NCBI RefSeq assembly: GCF_023053635.1
Contig: NC_086187.1
Span: 29,364,501-29,428,500, forward strand
From: Elgaria multicarinata webbii
Lineage: Eukaryota > Chordata > Lepidosauria > Squamata > Anguidae
DNA: 64,000 nt
Direction: 5' to 3'
The number at the start of each line of letters is the position of its first letter. Within the stretch, counting starts at the first letter, position 1. Below, in pieces: positions 24,494 through 37,162 of this stretch. A program made the translations under genes and the position numbers. The notes beneath the pieces are model-generated. The model was not told where the DNA came from. It did no database searches and was given only the letters and a program-made list of their open reading frames with translations.

Positions 24494-27442
24494 ATGTTGT
24501 CTGATGTGACAGAGGGGCTAGATGAGCCCGAGAACCTCTCCTACGAAGAGGTGGAGGAGGATGACGGCGTCAGGTGAGCCGCCCTGCCGCTGGAGGGGGG
24601 GAAATGGGCTCTGTGTTAGGCCGAGTGCTGCTGAGTGGACTGGCGTTTGTTCAGTAACCAAGTCCGCTCCCAGCAGCCTTCTCCCAAAGTCCCCGCAAGT
24701 GGAGGCCACGAGGCTGGGGCAGCCCTTGGGCCATCCGGCTCTATCTAATTGCCATTAAAAGCAAGGGAGCCGGTGGGGCTGAGCAGGCCGTGTTGGAAGC
24801 CTCTGCAGAGCTCTGCCGCTTGGGGTGGGGGTCCCGGCAGGAGGAGGGAGCTGGGATTCCATTGTGGCCCTTAAGCTTTGCAGGCCTGGGAAGTGGGCCC
24901 GGGAGTCGTCCCGTTTTCTGCGGCAGGCAGGCAGGCTGGCTGGCCAGCCCTTGAGAGCTGCCTGGGAGTGGCGTTTCCTCCCTCAGCCATGCGCCGGTGA
25001 GAGTCACCTCGGGATGCAGGGCCTGTGACCCTGAGCAGGCTGCCTGGAGCGTGCCCTGGCCTGTCTCCGAGCCGTGCCTCCACGTTACAGGCCAGCCCCC
25101 CCCCCCCCGCCCGCCCCACTTAGGCAACTTCTCTGTCTCTCCCCACAGCCCCACAGACTTGTCTGAGCTGCTCAAAGAAGGGACCAAGGAGTCGCACGAC
25201 CGTGCTGAGAACACTCAGTTCGTCAAAGATTTCCTGAAAGGGCGCATCAAGAGGGAGCTCTTCAAGGTGCGTCCAGCTCTGTGTGGCTTTTTGGCGTGGG
25301 GGGCGGGGGAGGGCTGGGCTTCCAAGGAGCTGGCAGGGCCCCCGCTGGGGGCCACTGCAGCCAGGAAGGCAGCCCAGCCATTGGGGGACAGAGGCCTGGC
25401 TGCTGCTGCTGAGCTGCTGCACCTGTGGTTGTGAGGAGCTCCAGGGCCGATCTCTGGGCAGGAGGACTAGGCCTGGTCCTGGGAGGGGCGTGAAGGACGT
25501 GCCGAGCCAGGGAGGCTTTGGGCATGACGGTCGGGGAGAGCACAGGAGCGCTCATGTTTGGGCAGGGACCACAGCTGAGTGGAGGAGCCCCATCTTTGCA
25601 CGCAGAAGGGCCTGGCCGCCACCCCTGGCCTCTGCCGTTCAGGCAGTTTGTGACGGGAAAGCCCCCGACACCCCTTCCCCCGAGGCCTTGGAGAGCTCCT
25701 GCCTTGGGCTGGATGGGCCAATTGCCTGAGCCTGGCACGCAGCTTCCGACGCAGCTGGCCTGGCTGCTTCGTGAGACGGAGAAGGCGCGCCCGGCGTGGG
25801 TGTCTGGGGGAGCCCGGCGTGCCTCTCCAGCCGCTGCCCCTCACGGCCGGCCCGCGTCCCCTTGCAGCTGGGCACAGTGGCCCTCTACTTCACGTACTCG
25901 GCCCTGGAGGAGGAGATGGAGCGCAACAAGGACCAGCCAGCCTTCGCCCCTCTCTATTTCCCCCTGGAGCTGCACCGGAAGGAGGCCCTGGTGAAGGACC
26001 TGGAGTATTTCTATGGGGAAGGCTGGCGGGAGGCGATCCGGTGTTCGGAGGCCACGCAGTGCTACGTGGACCGCATCCACCACGTGGGCCAGCAGGAGCC
26101 GGAGCTGCTCGCGGCTCACGCCTACACCCGCTACATGGGGGACCTCTCCGGAGGGCAGGTGCTGAAGAAGGTGGCCCAGCGAGCCCTGAAGCTGCCCAGC
26201 ACCGGGGAGGGGATCCAGTTCTACGTCTTTGAGAACATTTCCAACCCCCAGCAGTTCAAGCAGTTCTACAGAGCCCGGCTCAATGCCCTGGATCTGGACG
26301 GGGCGACCAAGGAGAGGGTCGTCAAGGAGGCCAACAAGGCCTTTGAGTTCAACATGCAGGTACAGAGCGGGGGGGGAGCGAGGGAGGGAGGGAGGGAGGG
26401 GGGACCCTGCCTCAGCCTCAGCCAGCACCAGGGTACGGCTGCCTTGTCCTGCCCTTCCGAGGCAGCTTGCGTGGTGACAGGAGCAAGAAATGCCGGCCTG
26501 GGCAAGGAGGCGGCGGCCTGCGGTGGCTTTGGGGGCGGGAAGAGACGCCAGAGATCCATCCGCACCATGTGCCAGCATTGCTCCTCAGGGCCTCTCTGGG
26601 CGAGGTATGCTCAGGGGATGCCCCTCGCGTTCTCTCACGCAGGGGGGAGTCGCTGCCCGGCCCAGCGTGGTGGTGGGGTGGGCTGAGCTCGGCCTGCCCC
26701 CTCCTCCCCCTCCCCCTCCCCCTCCCCCTCCCCTCTGTCCTCCTTGGCTCAGGTACTGGAGGGCAGTCGGCAGCACCGGCTCCAGCCACAAGTTGGTGGC
26801 CCCTGCTGCCCCGGCTGTGGCTGAGCAGCTCTTGCAGGGAGCGGAACGTCGTCCCCCGAGTTCCCAGCTGCCCCGGCCTGCTTCGCTCCCAGGGGCAGAG
26901 CAAGTCTCGCTGCTTCGGAGGCCCTGAGTCAGGAGGCCTCGGCCTCAGCCTCGCAGGGCTTGGGCTGGGCGCTGGCTTGCCCCCGGCTGCAGCCCCAGGT
27001 GGCGTGGCGTCGGAGTTTCTGGGCAGGGCTCCAGTCAGCCTGGGCAGCGTGTCAGGCAGTGGCTCTGGCTCACAGCAGCCCTTCACCACCTCTGCAGGTT
27101 TTTGAGGAGTTGGACAAGATTGGGGCCTTGTTAACAGAAGAAGTCCAAGATGGCGGCCTCCCGGTGCATGATGGGAAAGGAGACCTGCGCAAATGCCCCT
27201 ACTATGCAGCGAAGCTGGGTGAGCCTGTGCCTTCCGCCCCCCCCTCCCCTCCCCCCCCTTCGGCTGCCCCTTCTCTGTCTCACTGTGCTCTCATTCCCCC
27301 CCACCACACAGCAGCTGGCGCCGAGGGCTCCGGCTGCCCCTGCCACCTCGCGTTGGCTCTGCTGAAGCAGCCCACCGTCCAGCTGGTCCTGGCGGCCTGC
27401 GTTGCCGTGGCGGCAGGGATGGCAGCCTGGTATGTGATGTGA
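24494..27442 (+). CDS. HMOX2: Heme oxygenase 2
   Basis: Five coding exons (24494-24573, 25149-25266, 25868-26359, 27098-27218 and 27312-27442) encode 313 residues. The coding start follows a 5' UTR segment that begins at the acceptor near 24434. HO domain landmarks are [12 protein letters not shown], with the haem-ligating His at 43, and [16 protein letters not shown], the heme-oxygenase signature. Two Cys-Pro haem regulatory motifs remain (KCP at 262-264 and GCP at 278-280), followed by a C-terminal hydrophobic anchor ([18 protein letters not shown]). These motifs distinguish HMOX2 from HMOX1. The enzyme cleaves haem to biliverdin, CO and iron at the ER membrane using cytochrome P450 reductase. 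The acidic N terminus (EEVEEDD) differs from the human one as I remember it. The last intron is only 93 nt and stays open in frame. Confidence 0.97.
26700..26735 (+). repeat. CCCCCT microsatellite
   Basis: A pyrimidine-only run of (CCTCCC)-like hexamers lies in HMOX2 intron 4. The complementary strand is G-rich and could form G-quadruplexes. Confidence 0.7.
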
Positions 27443-27553
27443 GGCGGACGGCACTCCGCTGCCCCTGGGTGGCAGAAGGGGACGGTGGCACTTGCACAAC
27501 TGGACGGCTATTTTCCATTGACACAGGCGGAGTTCTAATTTAATTAAGGAACC

Positions 27554-28043
27554 ATTAAACCCAAATGCACAATGAATGAGAGAATGCCTCCCTGTCTGCA
27601 TACAAGGAAGGTTTGAAAGTGTTAGCTAGTAAAATAGAGCCGGGGAGCCCACCTGGGTTGTTTGCTTGGCTCCGCGGCTCGAATACCAAAGCTATGTGGG
27701 GCGCACTGGGGCCCTTTCCTGGCCACGGAGGGGGCCCCACCCTCACCCTGCCCCCTTTGCTTTAGCTCTGTGGGTGGGCTTGAATGGTTTGTCTCCTTGG
27801 GAGCACGCTTTGCTTTTCCTAATGTCTTGGGGCTCAGAGGGAGGGAGGCAGCCCCCCTACTTGCACCTCCGTTCACAATACCCTCCCTCTGGCGCGGGAT
27901 TCCACATACCGAGTCCACGAACTGCCATCCTTTAGTTCCAGGTGTGGGCGGAACGGGGTCACTGACTTGTACATATGGGAAATGCTTCACGGTTTAGTTT
28001 TCATGTAACTTATGGATTGTGATAACACCTATGACATAATAAA
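27554..28043 (+). terminator. HMOX2 3' UTR poly(A) signals
   Basis: ATTAAA occurs at 27554-27559 (112 bases after the stop) and AATAAA at 28038-28043 (about 0.6 kb after it). Either could end the HMOX2 mRNA. The segment between has no gene-like content. Confidence 0.55.
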
Positions 28044-28764
28044 ATTTATACTTGGTGTCTTACGCTGTTGCATGACTTGGGGATGAACTGTTGTGACTGT
28101 CAGAGGGGCAGTCCCACTGCTCACAGAGGGGTACAGATAGGGACCCCTTGAGCATCCACTGCAATCCTCACAGACAGAGGCGGACCCCCTCCAGCCCCAC
28201 AGCCAGGCATCTGAGGGGATGGGGACAGACACAAACAGCACGGTCTGTTTCATGACCGAATACTTATTGCGGAACGTACTAATGACATTGGCCTGCACTG
28301 CGGCGTTTACCTTCGAGGGAACTTTAATTGGACTGACTACAGAGGGCTTCCAGGAATCGGAGCTGGAGTGGGGACGTAAATAAGGTGCGGCCTTCTACCG
28401 CACGTGTGTGGGAGGCGTGCTCAGGAGCGAGGCCTCGGCACGGTCGGTTCCTCCATGGACATTTGCACATGCAAGGCAGGCAGGCAAATAAGACAGGACC
28501 TAGTTCTGCGGCCAGGCCTTTGCCCCTCCCCCTGCTGGTCAGCACTGCTCAGCCGCACGGGGGCTCCCTTTCCCCCAAAAGACGGAGCCGGAGGCAGTGC
28601 CCGCTTCCGCGCCATTTATTTTGACCAAAGGGCAACTGTTTGCCTTCCTCCTCTGACTTGGACTGACGGACCCCCCACCAGTGGCAGTGCGGCCCTCCCC
28701 ACACGCCTCTTCCCCCCACCCCCACCAATCACACACACACACACAGAGCTTTGTGGGCCTGTCT

Positions 28765-30246
28765 TTTATTTATATACAAACATGGAAAAGCGCCACCAGG
28801 TTATTTCTCTCGGAGTAGTAGGAGCATGAAAACTTCCTGCTGGTTCAAAATGCTTCACAGATGCACCAGTCACGCTCAGAACCAAGGGCTTGTGCGTGGC
28901 TGAATCCTCCCACGCAGGAGCCCTTGGGGGGGGGGGCAGGCAGGGGGGCCACTAGAGAGTGGACTGGTGTCGAAGGAGGGCAAGGCCACGCACGCCGGAG
29001 GCACAAGTCGGGACGGGGCCCGGAGGGTTTGGCAAGGGGCCCGGTGGCCCCCTCTGCCTGGCCCCCCCGCGCAGCCCTCTAGGCCCATTTTGCTGTATTG
29101 CTCATCAGTGCAAGGCAGGGCGTCTGTCGAGGAATTAGTGCAAAACCAAGGAGGGGAGGGCGTGTACGGGGGTTTTCACATTTCAGTTGATCACAGTTAA
29201 GAGTTTTAATACCACAAGCAAAACACAAAAGAACTCAAGACAAGCACAGCACTGCGTAGGTTTGCCAAAGTATTTACATGCTTCGGGGGGGGGGGGGGAG
29301 AGATGTCTCAGTACAGAGGAGCGCCTGGTCCAGCACTTGGCCTCCCCCCATGGACAAACACAAATGGGGCAGAGACCAAGCATGGGGTGCAGCCCCACTG
29401 CCACGGCAGGGGGAGCAACGGCCCGACTGACAAACGCAGCCGAGCACGGCCAGGGACGGCCTCCGTCACGGCCCCGACGGCCCTCACCCCTCCTGAAGGC
29501 GTTCTGGGGGGGGGGGGGGACACAGTGGCAGGCAACAGACACTCGGACCGGGGCAGCTGGCTTCTGCCCTGGCTGTGGAGGAAGCTGGTCTCCCACAACG
29601 GATGGGGCCCCACAAGAACAGAAAACGAGCCCAAAGGTCCCTTGAGTCCAGCACTCTGTTCACACAGCGGCCAACCAGTTTGTTGGCAACAAACACCCTT
29701 TTGGGCCAGTGCAAAATAAAAACACGGAGCACAAACCAAGCCAAGTACACAGATTTAAAAACAAAACATTTTTTTGTAAGATTCTAGAATCTGAAAAGAT
29801 TCTAAAATGTAAGAACAAAATACCCTTCAAACAATCCCTTTTCACGTTGCGTGAGAGGACGGAGCTGTGCGGCCCAAGGGCAGTGGAGGAGGCGAACGCC
29901 TGGGAAAGGCAGCGGCACCGCCGCTCCCTCCCTGGACCACGTGCAGAGGAGGAGGAGGGCAGCGCTGGGCTCCACCCGAGGCGTGGGCATAGGGGCTGCT
30001 CGTCTGGAACGGCAGGGCAGAGGCAAGTGCAAGCCTGCCGCAGCTCCCCCCCCCCCGAGGCCTCCAGATCCAGGGGTGCCTCCCTGGCCGATCCCTGGCA
30101 GCCTCAGAGAGCGCGCCGGACTGAGGCCTTGGGCGCTCTCTGCGATGGGAGGGAGAAGGAAAGTCACAAGCAAGGAAGCCGTGGACCTGGGGAAGTCAGG
30201 GCAGCAGCGCGAGGGGAGGGGGCATCTCCCGGCCCGGCGGGTGCTG
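28765..30246 (-). other. CDIP1 3' UTR with poly(A) signal
   Basis: TTTATT at 28765-28770 (AATAAA on the minus strand) lies about 1.48 kb beyond the CDIP1 stop, and no other gene is seen between. A second possible signal lies near 28615. Long G runs occur near 29285 and 29508. A partial L3/CR1-like piece ('gtccagcactctgttcacac') is embedded at 29620-29700. Confidence 0.6.
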
Positions 30247-32510
30247 CTAGCACATGCGCTTGTACGTGTAGATGTAGCCCTTGCAGTTGGGGCAGGTGTG
30301 GGTCACGTCCTTGAACTCGTCTATCAGGCACGGGATCAGGCAGCAGCCGAGGTCACACCTGCGAGGGAGGGGAGAACCCCATGAAGACCACCACCCAGGT
30401 GCCTGTCTGCCTGCCTGCCTGCCTCAGGGCTCCCGAGGCTTCTGTCTGGTTCAACCCTCCCCCCCCCCATACACACACTTCCTGCAAGGTAGGCCAGGTG
30501 AAGGCCGAATGGGAAATGCGATCAGCAGCCCGTGGCCCATTCCTCCCCCCGCAACTAAAACCCTGTACCTCCCTCTCCCAGCCAGCTCAGATGCCGTGGA
30601 GGATGCCTCACAGACACAACAGTGGCCCTCCCTAGCCAGAGGGAGCCTCCATCCCAAGGCAGGAAGCCGAGGAGCCGGGGCGGGGGGCTGAAGCCGTTGC
30701 ACAGGCTGGCTTGGTCTTTCCCCTGCTGTAGGCCCAGGCTCCCGGCTGTGGGAAAGCAGCAGTGCCCAGCCACAACCTACCCCACGAAGCAGCAGAAGAA
30801 GCCCAGCAGGAAGTTCATGAGGCCGATTTCGTGGCTGATCTTGGTGGTGATGGCCTGCTGGCAGTGCGGACACACGGTTGGGACCGGGGCCGCCTGGAAG
30901 ATCTCCCCCTGCAGGACGGTCACCGTGGTCGCTGCCCCCGACGGCACGAGGACGGTTGCCGTTTGACCTCCTGCAGGGGCGTAGGGGCCGGTGGGAGGGT
31001 AGTAGCCCATGGGGGCATGAGGGCCGGGCGCCATATAGTAACCTCCTGGGGAGAAAGCACAGAGACTCGCTCAAGGCGGGGCGGGGTGCCCGTCGGAACA
31101 CAGGGAGCCACAGGCGGCCTGCAGCCCAGCTGCTCCCCAAGTAGCCAGCCAAGTCAGGGCTGGCCTCTCCCACTGCAGGCTGAGGCACGAGGGCTTTGGG
31201 TAGGACCCGAGACCTTCCCAAGAAAGGATTCGGCAGCCAACTTTCCAGTGCTAGGACGTGGCCTGGCCAACGGCCTTCCTGCACCGGGGCAGCCCAGTGT
31301 CGGACGGGCCTCTGGCTGTTCCCTGGCCACTGTACGTGTCTTCAGGAGCTGCGCAAGCCATGCCCCTGCTTTGGCGGCATCAGGACCCCGCACTCCCACA
31401 CGGGGGCCGTGCATTTAACCTTGCTGATTGCCACCATGCAGCAGAGGTTTGCTTGGAGGCTCCGTTAGTTCACATGCAGACAACTGGTGGCCCTGGGCTG
31501 CTCTGGGCCCCTTTCCCCTGTCAGCAAACTGATCAGCCCTCAACCAGCCTGGGACAAGGAAGCGGCTTGTAAGAGGATTGCGCCGTTTGCGTGTGTGTGC
31601 ATCCATGTACACATGTCTGCCTATGTCTTAGCGAGGAAAACAGCCATTGGTGTCCCGGCCACTGCAGGGGAGGCCGTGGCCTCGTCTTCCTCCCAGCATT
31701 TTTAACGCAGCGAGGAAGCAGCTGGCTGAACACCTCCCTCTCCGGATCTCAGTGGGCAAGGAGAGGCTATGGGGCGCATCTGTGTGCCTGGACCCTGCAC
31801 ATGGCCCTCGGGGCCAAAAAGACTGCCCACCTCTGCCTCAGTTGTTCTCACCCACGGCCCGGCTCAAGGCAGGCAGCCCACCCGGCTCCCACCTTCAGAC
31901 ACTCCTGCCTCCCCTCCACTCACCAGGAGGCATGTAGGGCACGGAGCCATCCGTGGGCATGGGCGGAGGCACATAGCCTGGGTGCAGAGGCGGTTCGTAT
32001 GGCGGGGGCCCAACGTCCGAAGGCGGCTGCTGCACCATGCCGGGCGAGACGCCGCCTGGGGGAGGGCACCAAAGGAAGGAGCTGTTCCCACTGGCAGGCC
32101 CCGGGGGGAGGTGGGGGAGGCTGGCCGGCTGGCCGGGCTGGCAGCGAGTGTCGCCGGCTCCTGGGGGAGGAGGCAAGCGAGGGGCTGAACCCAGCTTCTT
32201 CCCGAGGCTGTGCGGCAGGTCACCCCAAGGAGGGCCTGGGCCCGCCTCATGCTCAGGACCCTCCGGCAGCCTCCCTGGGCTGCTCAAGGCCGGCCTCCGG
32301 CAGGCCCCTCTCCCCGGCCTCGAGCAGCCACCTGCAGATTGGGAGAAGCCCGGCCTCTGAGCAGGGTTCCTGTCCAACCTCTCTCCCCCCACCCCCACCC
32401 TACCCGCCACCATTCTGGGCCTTACCTGCTGGGAAAGGGGAACCATCCTTCTCTTCGATGAGCGGTGCAGATGGGCCCCCCGGGTAGGGTGGAGGAGGGT
32501 CACTGGACAT
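30247..32510 (-). CDS. CDIP1: Cell death-inducing p53-target protein 1 (LITAF-like)
   Basis: Four coding exons in transcript order are 32426-32510, 31924-32055, 30781-31045 and 30247-30358. They encode 197 residues in frame. The N terminus is Pro/Tyr-rich ([30 protein letters not shown]), with PPPY-type motifs suited to WW-domain or ESCRT partners. The C-terminal LITAF domain has the zinc half-sites CPHC (131-134) and HTCPNC, which flank a hydrophobic, Cys-rich membrane-inserting stretch ([16 protein letters not shown]). The protein ends YTYKRMC. In mammals it sits on late endosomes/lysosomes and promotes TNF-linked apoptosis downstream of p53; that is family knowledge. The first coding exon has 14 nt of 5' UTR to the acceptor at 32525, so the promoter lies further upstream. 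HMOX2 converges on it. Confidence 0.97.
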
Positions 32511-33002
32511 GCTTTGGGACTGGCCTGAAAAAGGAACGCAAGAGACAAAGTTGGCGGGAGACAGGGCTGCCACAGACAGGGATTTCACAGGCAGATCTTC
32601 TGCATCTGGGGAATTAAAAGGCCATTTCCCAGCCCGGAGGCAGAAAAATCAGCAAGTAGGAAAGAGGGGGAGGTTGCGGGCTGGCTCCAAGAGCGATTTC
32701 TGCCCCCTGCCTTTCCCCATGGAAACGGGGTCTCCTCCAGCCTATCCACACCCACCTTCCCCTCCTTGCGATCTCCTCTGCCCCTGCCAAAATCAACAAA
32801 ACTAGGAAGACTAGAATTCTAACGTATACATTTCACCAAGGGATCGACGGCACCTTACGGCCTGCATGTCTAACTCAAGAAGCGCTAACTGAACAGTGGG
32901 GCTAGGCTGTGGCTTCGTGGCCGAGCAGAGCTCCCCTTGGAAAGAGGCCTAGGCAGTGTGGCTTCGTTGCACAGGCCAGCAGGGGCTCCAAAGCCAGTAC
33001 TT

Positions 33003-33309
33003 GAAAAGTGCCACACAGAGGAGGGCCAGGATCTCTTCTCAGACATCCCAGAGTGCAGGACACGGCATCATGGGCTCAAGTTACTGGAAGCCAGATTCCG
33101 GCTGGACATCAGGAAAAACTTCCTGAGGGTTAGAGCAGTACGACCATGGAACCCATGACCTAGGAGGTCGTGGGCTCTCCCACACTGGAGGCCTTCAAGA
33201 GACAGCTGGAAGCTGTCTCTTGTGGATGCTTCAAGGTGGTTTCCTGCACTGAGCAGGGGGTTGGACTTGATGGCCTTAGGCACCCCTTCCAACTTTACAA
33301 TTCTATGAC
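33003..33309 (+). repeat. CR1 LINE 3' end
   Basis: The coding remnant includes [16 protein letters not shown], then EARFRLDIRKNFL, then CR1-typical 'gtgggctctcccacactgga' and 'ccttccaactttac' with a terminal ATTCTATG. The fragment lies in the presumed first intron of CDIP1. Confidence 0.9.
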
Positions 33310-36300
33310 CCCCCATTGCAGCTACCTCTGTTGCCCCTGATGGCAAACAGCGATCACACAGACCAACACACCCGCCCGGCAAAAATCCTTTCTCTGGCTT
33401 GGCTAGCGGCCGGCGGCTTCTCTCAGTTGACTTACAAAGAGCTATCGCGCACCCAGTCCAAAATCCAGACTTGCCCCAGGAAAGGGCTTATTGCAAGAGG
33501 AGAGGGGCTGCTTTCCGGCTACCCAGGTCAGTCATTCGCACACCACCGGCAGGCCTCTCCCAACGGTGCCAAGCAGTAATTGCCCAAAGCATCAGGCCTG
33601 GCCAGATGACATCATGGAAACAGCCAGGTGCATGGTCCTCTACGCTTCCAGCCAGGCACAGAAGCCTCCTCTAGCAAAAATAAGGTGGACAGAACCGGGC
33701 AGCGACGAATCCAGCAATGACTCCCGTGCAGCACAAGACAAACCGCCAGCCACAAGCTGCCTGCGGCAAGCCCCCCCCCCCCCCGGAAGATCTCTGCCAC
33801 TCCGCTATAGCGCCCTCCCTCCTCACGGAGAACCCAGACCTCCCCGGCGCCCGCAGTCGGCTCTCGGCTGCAGGTCCACCGCTGGCGCAGAGACAGAGGG
33901 CTCCGCTGCAGTGCTGGAGACTCAAGGCAGCACCGCGATGTGCAGTGGAGAGGCCGGCCGCTCTGCCTGCCCAATCCGCCGGAGCCAGGGAGACCCTCCT
34001 CCCCCTTCGTCTGCGATCCGGGGCTTGTTCGCCACACAGCTGCTCCTTCCACCACGTGATCCCAGCAGCAGGGCCACGTGACACAGCCAGAAAACCAGGC
34101 CAGCATCGCTGCCAGCGGGGCCAAGAGGATCCCACCACTTCGATGGGAGCAGCAGCTCGCTCCGAGTTCTTCCTCTCCCACTGAATTCTTGCCAACTCCC
34201 CCCCCAACCCCCCTGAGAGGCTAATATGGGGGAGGGGCCCCTCCAGCGCTCTCTGTGGTGCGAGGTGGGCTGCCCTGTCCACCCGGGTTTGTGCAGCTGC
34301 TCGACCCATGCGCACACACACTGCCCCCCCTCCCCGGAGCCAATCGGCCTGCAGGGCTCCGCTCCACTCCCTGGAACAAAGACACCTTGTTCAGAGCCGC
34401 CCAGCCTTTCACGGCGGAGGAAAAGCCCTGGGCAGAGCCCGCCTGGGGGCAACGCCAGGACTCCCTGGGCTCTCGGGCCAGCAGCTCAGTGCCAGGGAGA
34501 CCCTCCCGCCTGCAGCAAAGCGGGCCCAATTCCCACCGATCCCAAGGCGCCTGGCCCCTGCCAAACTTTCAGGAGGGCACTGTTTCACAGCAATCCATCC
34601 CACCACTTCCAAAGAGCACTGGCCAAAACAGGCCAAGGGAAACAAGCCAATTGGCATGCAGCTTCCGCACACTATGGTCCTGATCCCAAGACAAGGTGGA
34701 GCTGGCAGTCATCGGCCAGGACAATTCAAGGGTTTGGGCACAGGCCTGTGGAGGCTGGCGCGTGAATGGTCTTCGGCCGAGAGGATGGGAACAGGGCGGC
34801 ATCTTAAATGGCCCCGGCCAACTTCTTCTCCAGCGGCACAAGGTGGGCCTCCCCAGGTCGGCCTCCGTTTCCTGCATAAGGAGGAGGCCAGCCTGCGTGT
34901 GGCCTGCCGCCTTCCTTCCAGCCTCGGTAGAAGGCCAAAACTTCCTTCTCCGGGACACCGCCGGTCCTCCTGCCTGCGGAGAACGATGCCCAGCGTGATG
35001 CCACGGGCTTCGGGGCTCAGGCCACCAGGCGTGTGTGTCCGGCACAGCAGCAAATCCTGCCCTCAGAGGAGCAGCCTGGCTCTGCCCACCTCTCCAGCTG
35101 GGACAGGCAACACGCGGCTCTGCTAGGGTGGGCCGGCCGGCCGGTGGGCAGCACCAGGAGGGCCCTAGAGCTGGCCGCCGGGCACCGCCTCTGCCGCCGG
35201 CAGCTTCTCCCTCAAGGCGGCCTGGGCTGCTCTGACAACGTGGGCAGCCACAAAGGGCCCTCACCCCCTCCCCCGCGACACACGCAGCACAGCCGCAATG
35301 ACCAAGACCTCCTCGGCTCCACCCAAGGGCAGCTCAGCCATCCCGAAATCACATGCAGGGCAAAAGCCCTGCCAAACTGGGGGGCGGGGGGGGGGAAGCA
35401 TTTACTCAGAGAGGCGGGGGCGGGGCTAAATGCAGCGCGTTGTCCGTCCCCATCCCCCCAACCCCTGCTCAGATGTGCCACTTTGACTGCCCAGGTCATG
35501 ACCCCCTCCCTGGAAGCCCCCCTGCGCCTCTCTCCCACAACCCCCCCTCCCCAGCAACACAGCACCCAGAGCAGCTTTGCCTTGTACAGACTCTGCCCCC
35601 ACTCCCCTGCCCCGAGTGCTGCACAGCAACGCTGCCTCCCCAGGAGAGAAACACTGCTGCAATTCCACAGGGAGAGAGGTCCAGGGGCTGACCAGAGGCT
35701 GGGGGCTGACAGGTGCGGGGGGGGGGGCTGGGCCTGGGAAAAGCCCCCCAGCTCCACGCACCTCACTCCGCTGCTGTTCCCAAAGGGGAGGGGGCAGGAG
35801 GCCGCCCTGTGGCGGGGATCGGGGCCTCCCTTCATGCCAGGAAGGCAAACGGACAAGGAAGACCAGCGCCCCATTGGAGGGAGGGGGGAGCTGTTCAGAA
35901 AGTGCTTGAGCTGCCCCCCTATTTCAAGGGGTTTTCAACCCACCCAGCGTTTGACGCTGTTGGGCACCCAGGTCCCTTTCTCCCCCCCACCCCCACCCCC
36001 ACCCCTGGCAAAGTGACATCTGCCACCAGCAGCCCAGTTCTTGAAGCCTCCAGAACATTCAAGGCGAGAAACGTGATCATGAAACGGATTCCCAGGCGCC
36101 TGCGGCTGAGAAACCTTAGACCCGCGACACCCCGGGGAGGGGGCAGGGCAGGGCAGGGCCTCGCTCCTCTCCCCCCCCCCACCTTCAATCTCTGTGTGGC
36201 GGAGAAAGACACTAGAGGGGAAGGAGGGGCTGGGGGGGCGGGGCGGAGAGGGTCGGCCGTGCTTTCGCACAGCATCTGTGAGAGCAAGGTCAGCGCTTGC

Positions 36301-36870
36301 CGGGGGGGGGGGGGGAAGGAAGCCCCCCCACCCCCTCAAAGTCACACAGGCAGCCTGCGCTCGGCTAACAGAAACTCGGCCCGGGCCTTCCTCCATCCCA
36401 CGCCAGGGAGCTTCCGCGGCTCTTCTGTCTTGGGTGGGGGTCATCTCCCCTCCCCACCTCCACCCCACCCGTCAAGAAGCAGCGCCGGGCGCCGCACCGG
36501 GGTTTCCGTTCTTAGCCAGGATCCAGTACGACAAGCAGCCCTGGCGGATCCGCCATCCGGACCCCCCGCAGCAGCAGCAGCAGCCGGGAACGAAGGAAGC
36601 CGGTCAATGGGGCAGGTGGGCCCCCGGGGGAGATGGGGGGCTGACAGGCGCCCCCTCCCCTGTCCCCGCCTGGCCATTGCGGCCTATGTTCCCCTCCAGT
36701 GGGGCAGGTGGGCCCCCGCCCGCGGCCTCCCTCCCTCCTTCCCTCCCTCCCGGGGCCCTTCGCGGCTGGCGAGCGGGTCACGCCGCTTCCCCGCGCCCCT
36801 CAGCCTGGCGCCACGCTGGCTGGGGATGATGGGAGTGGCAGCTGCCCGCGAGCCGCCTCCCATGGGGCGG
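33310..36870. other. Presumed CDIP1 intron 1, no separate gene recognised
   Basis: This is GC-rich DNA with C runs (near 33775) and G runs (near 35390, 35720 and 36305). It holds long but low-complexity open frames on both strands that lack domains and codon-like structure. From about 36440 CpG density rises towards the presumed CDIP1 promoter. Confidence 0.45.
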
Positions 36871-36876
36871 GGGACC

Positions 36877-37100
36877 CACCTTACTGCCGGACGCTCGGGC
36901 CCCGCGGGGCTCTCCCGCCTCTCCGCAGCCGGGGCTCGCCGGACGACGCGGGATTCGAGCCCGCCACAACCGCCCCCCCCCCCGCACGCGCGCCGGTCCT
37001 TGACGTCACGTTTGTTTTGCAGCTGCGGCAGCAACAGCTGTTCCCTGCCTGCCCGCCCAGGGCGCAGCGCGCGGGCTGCTGGGAGTAGTAGTTCTCCGCC
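36877..37100 (-). promoter_or_regulatory. Probable CDIP1 promoter and non-coding exon 1
   Basis: On the minus strand a good donor (GTAAG then gtgggt) lies near 36884. Upstream of it are a CRE-like TGACGTCAC at about 37002-37010 and a ZNF143-like ACTACTCCCAGCAGC at about 37075-37089. Together with high CpG this suggests the transcription start of CDIP1. It is inferred from position, with no transcript evidence. Confidence 0.45.
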
Positions 37101-37162
37101 TCAGGCGAGCGGGGCAGACCGCAACCCCCAGCACGCACCGCGCCCTGCCCTGCCCTGCCCTG

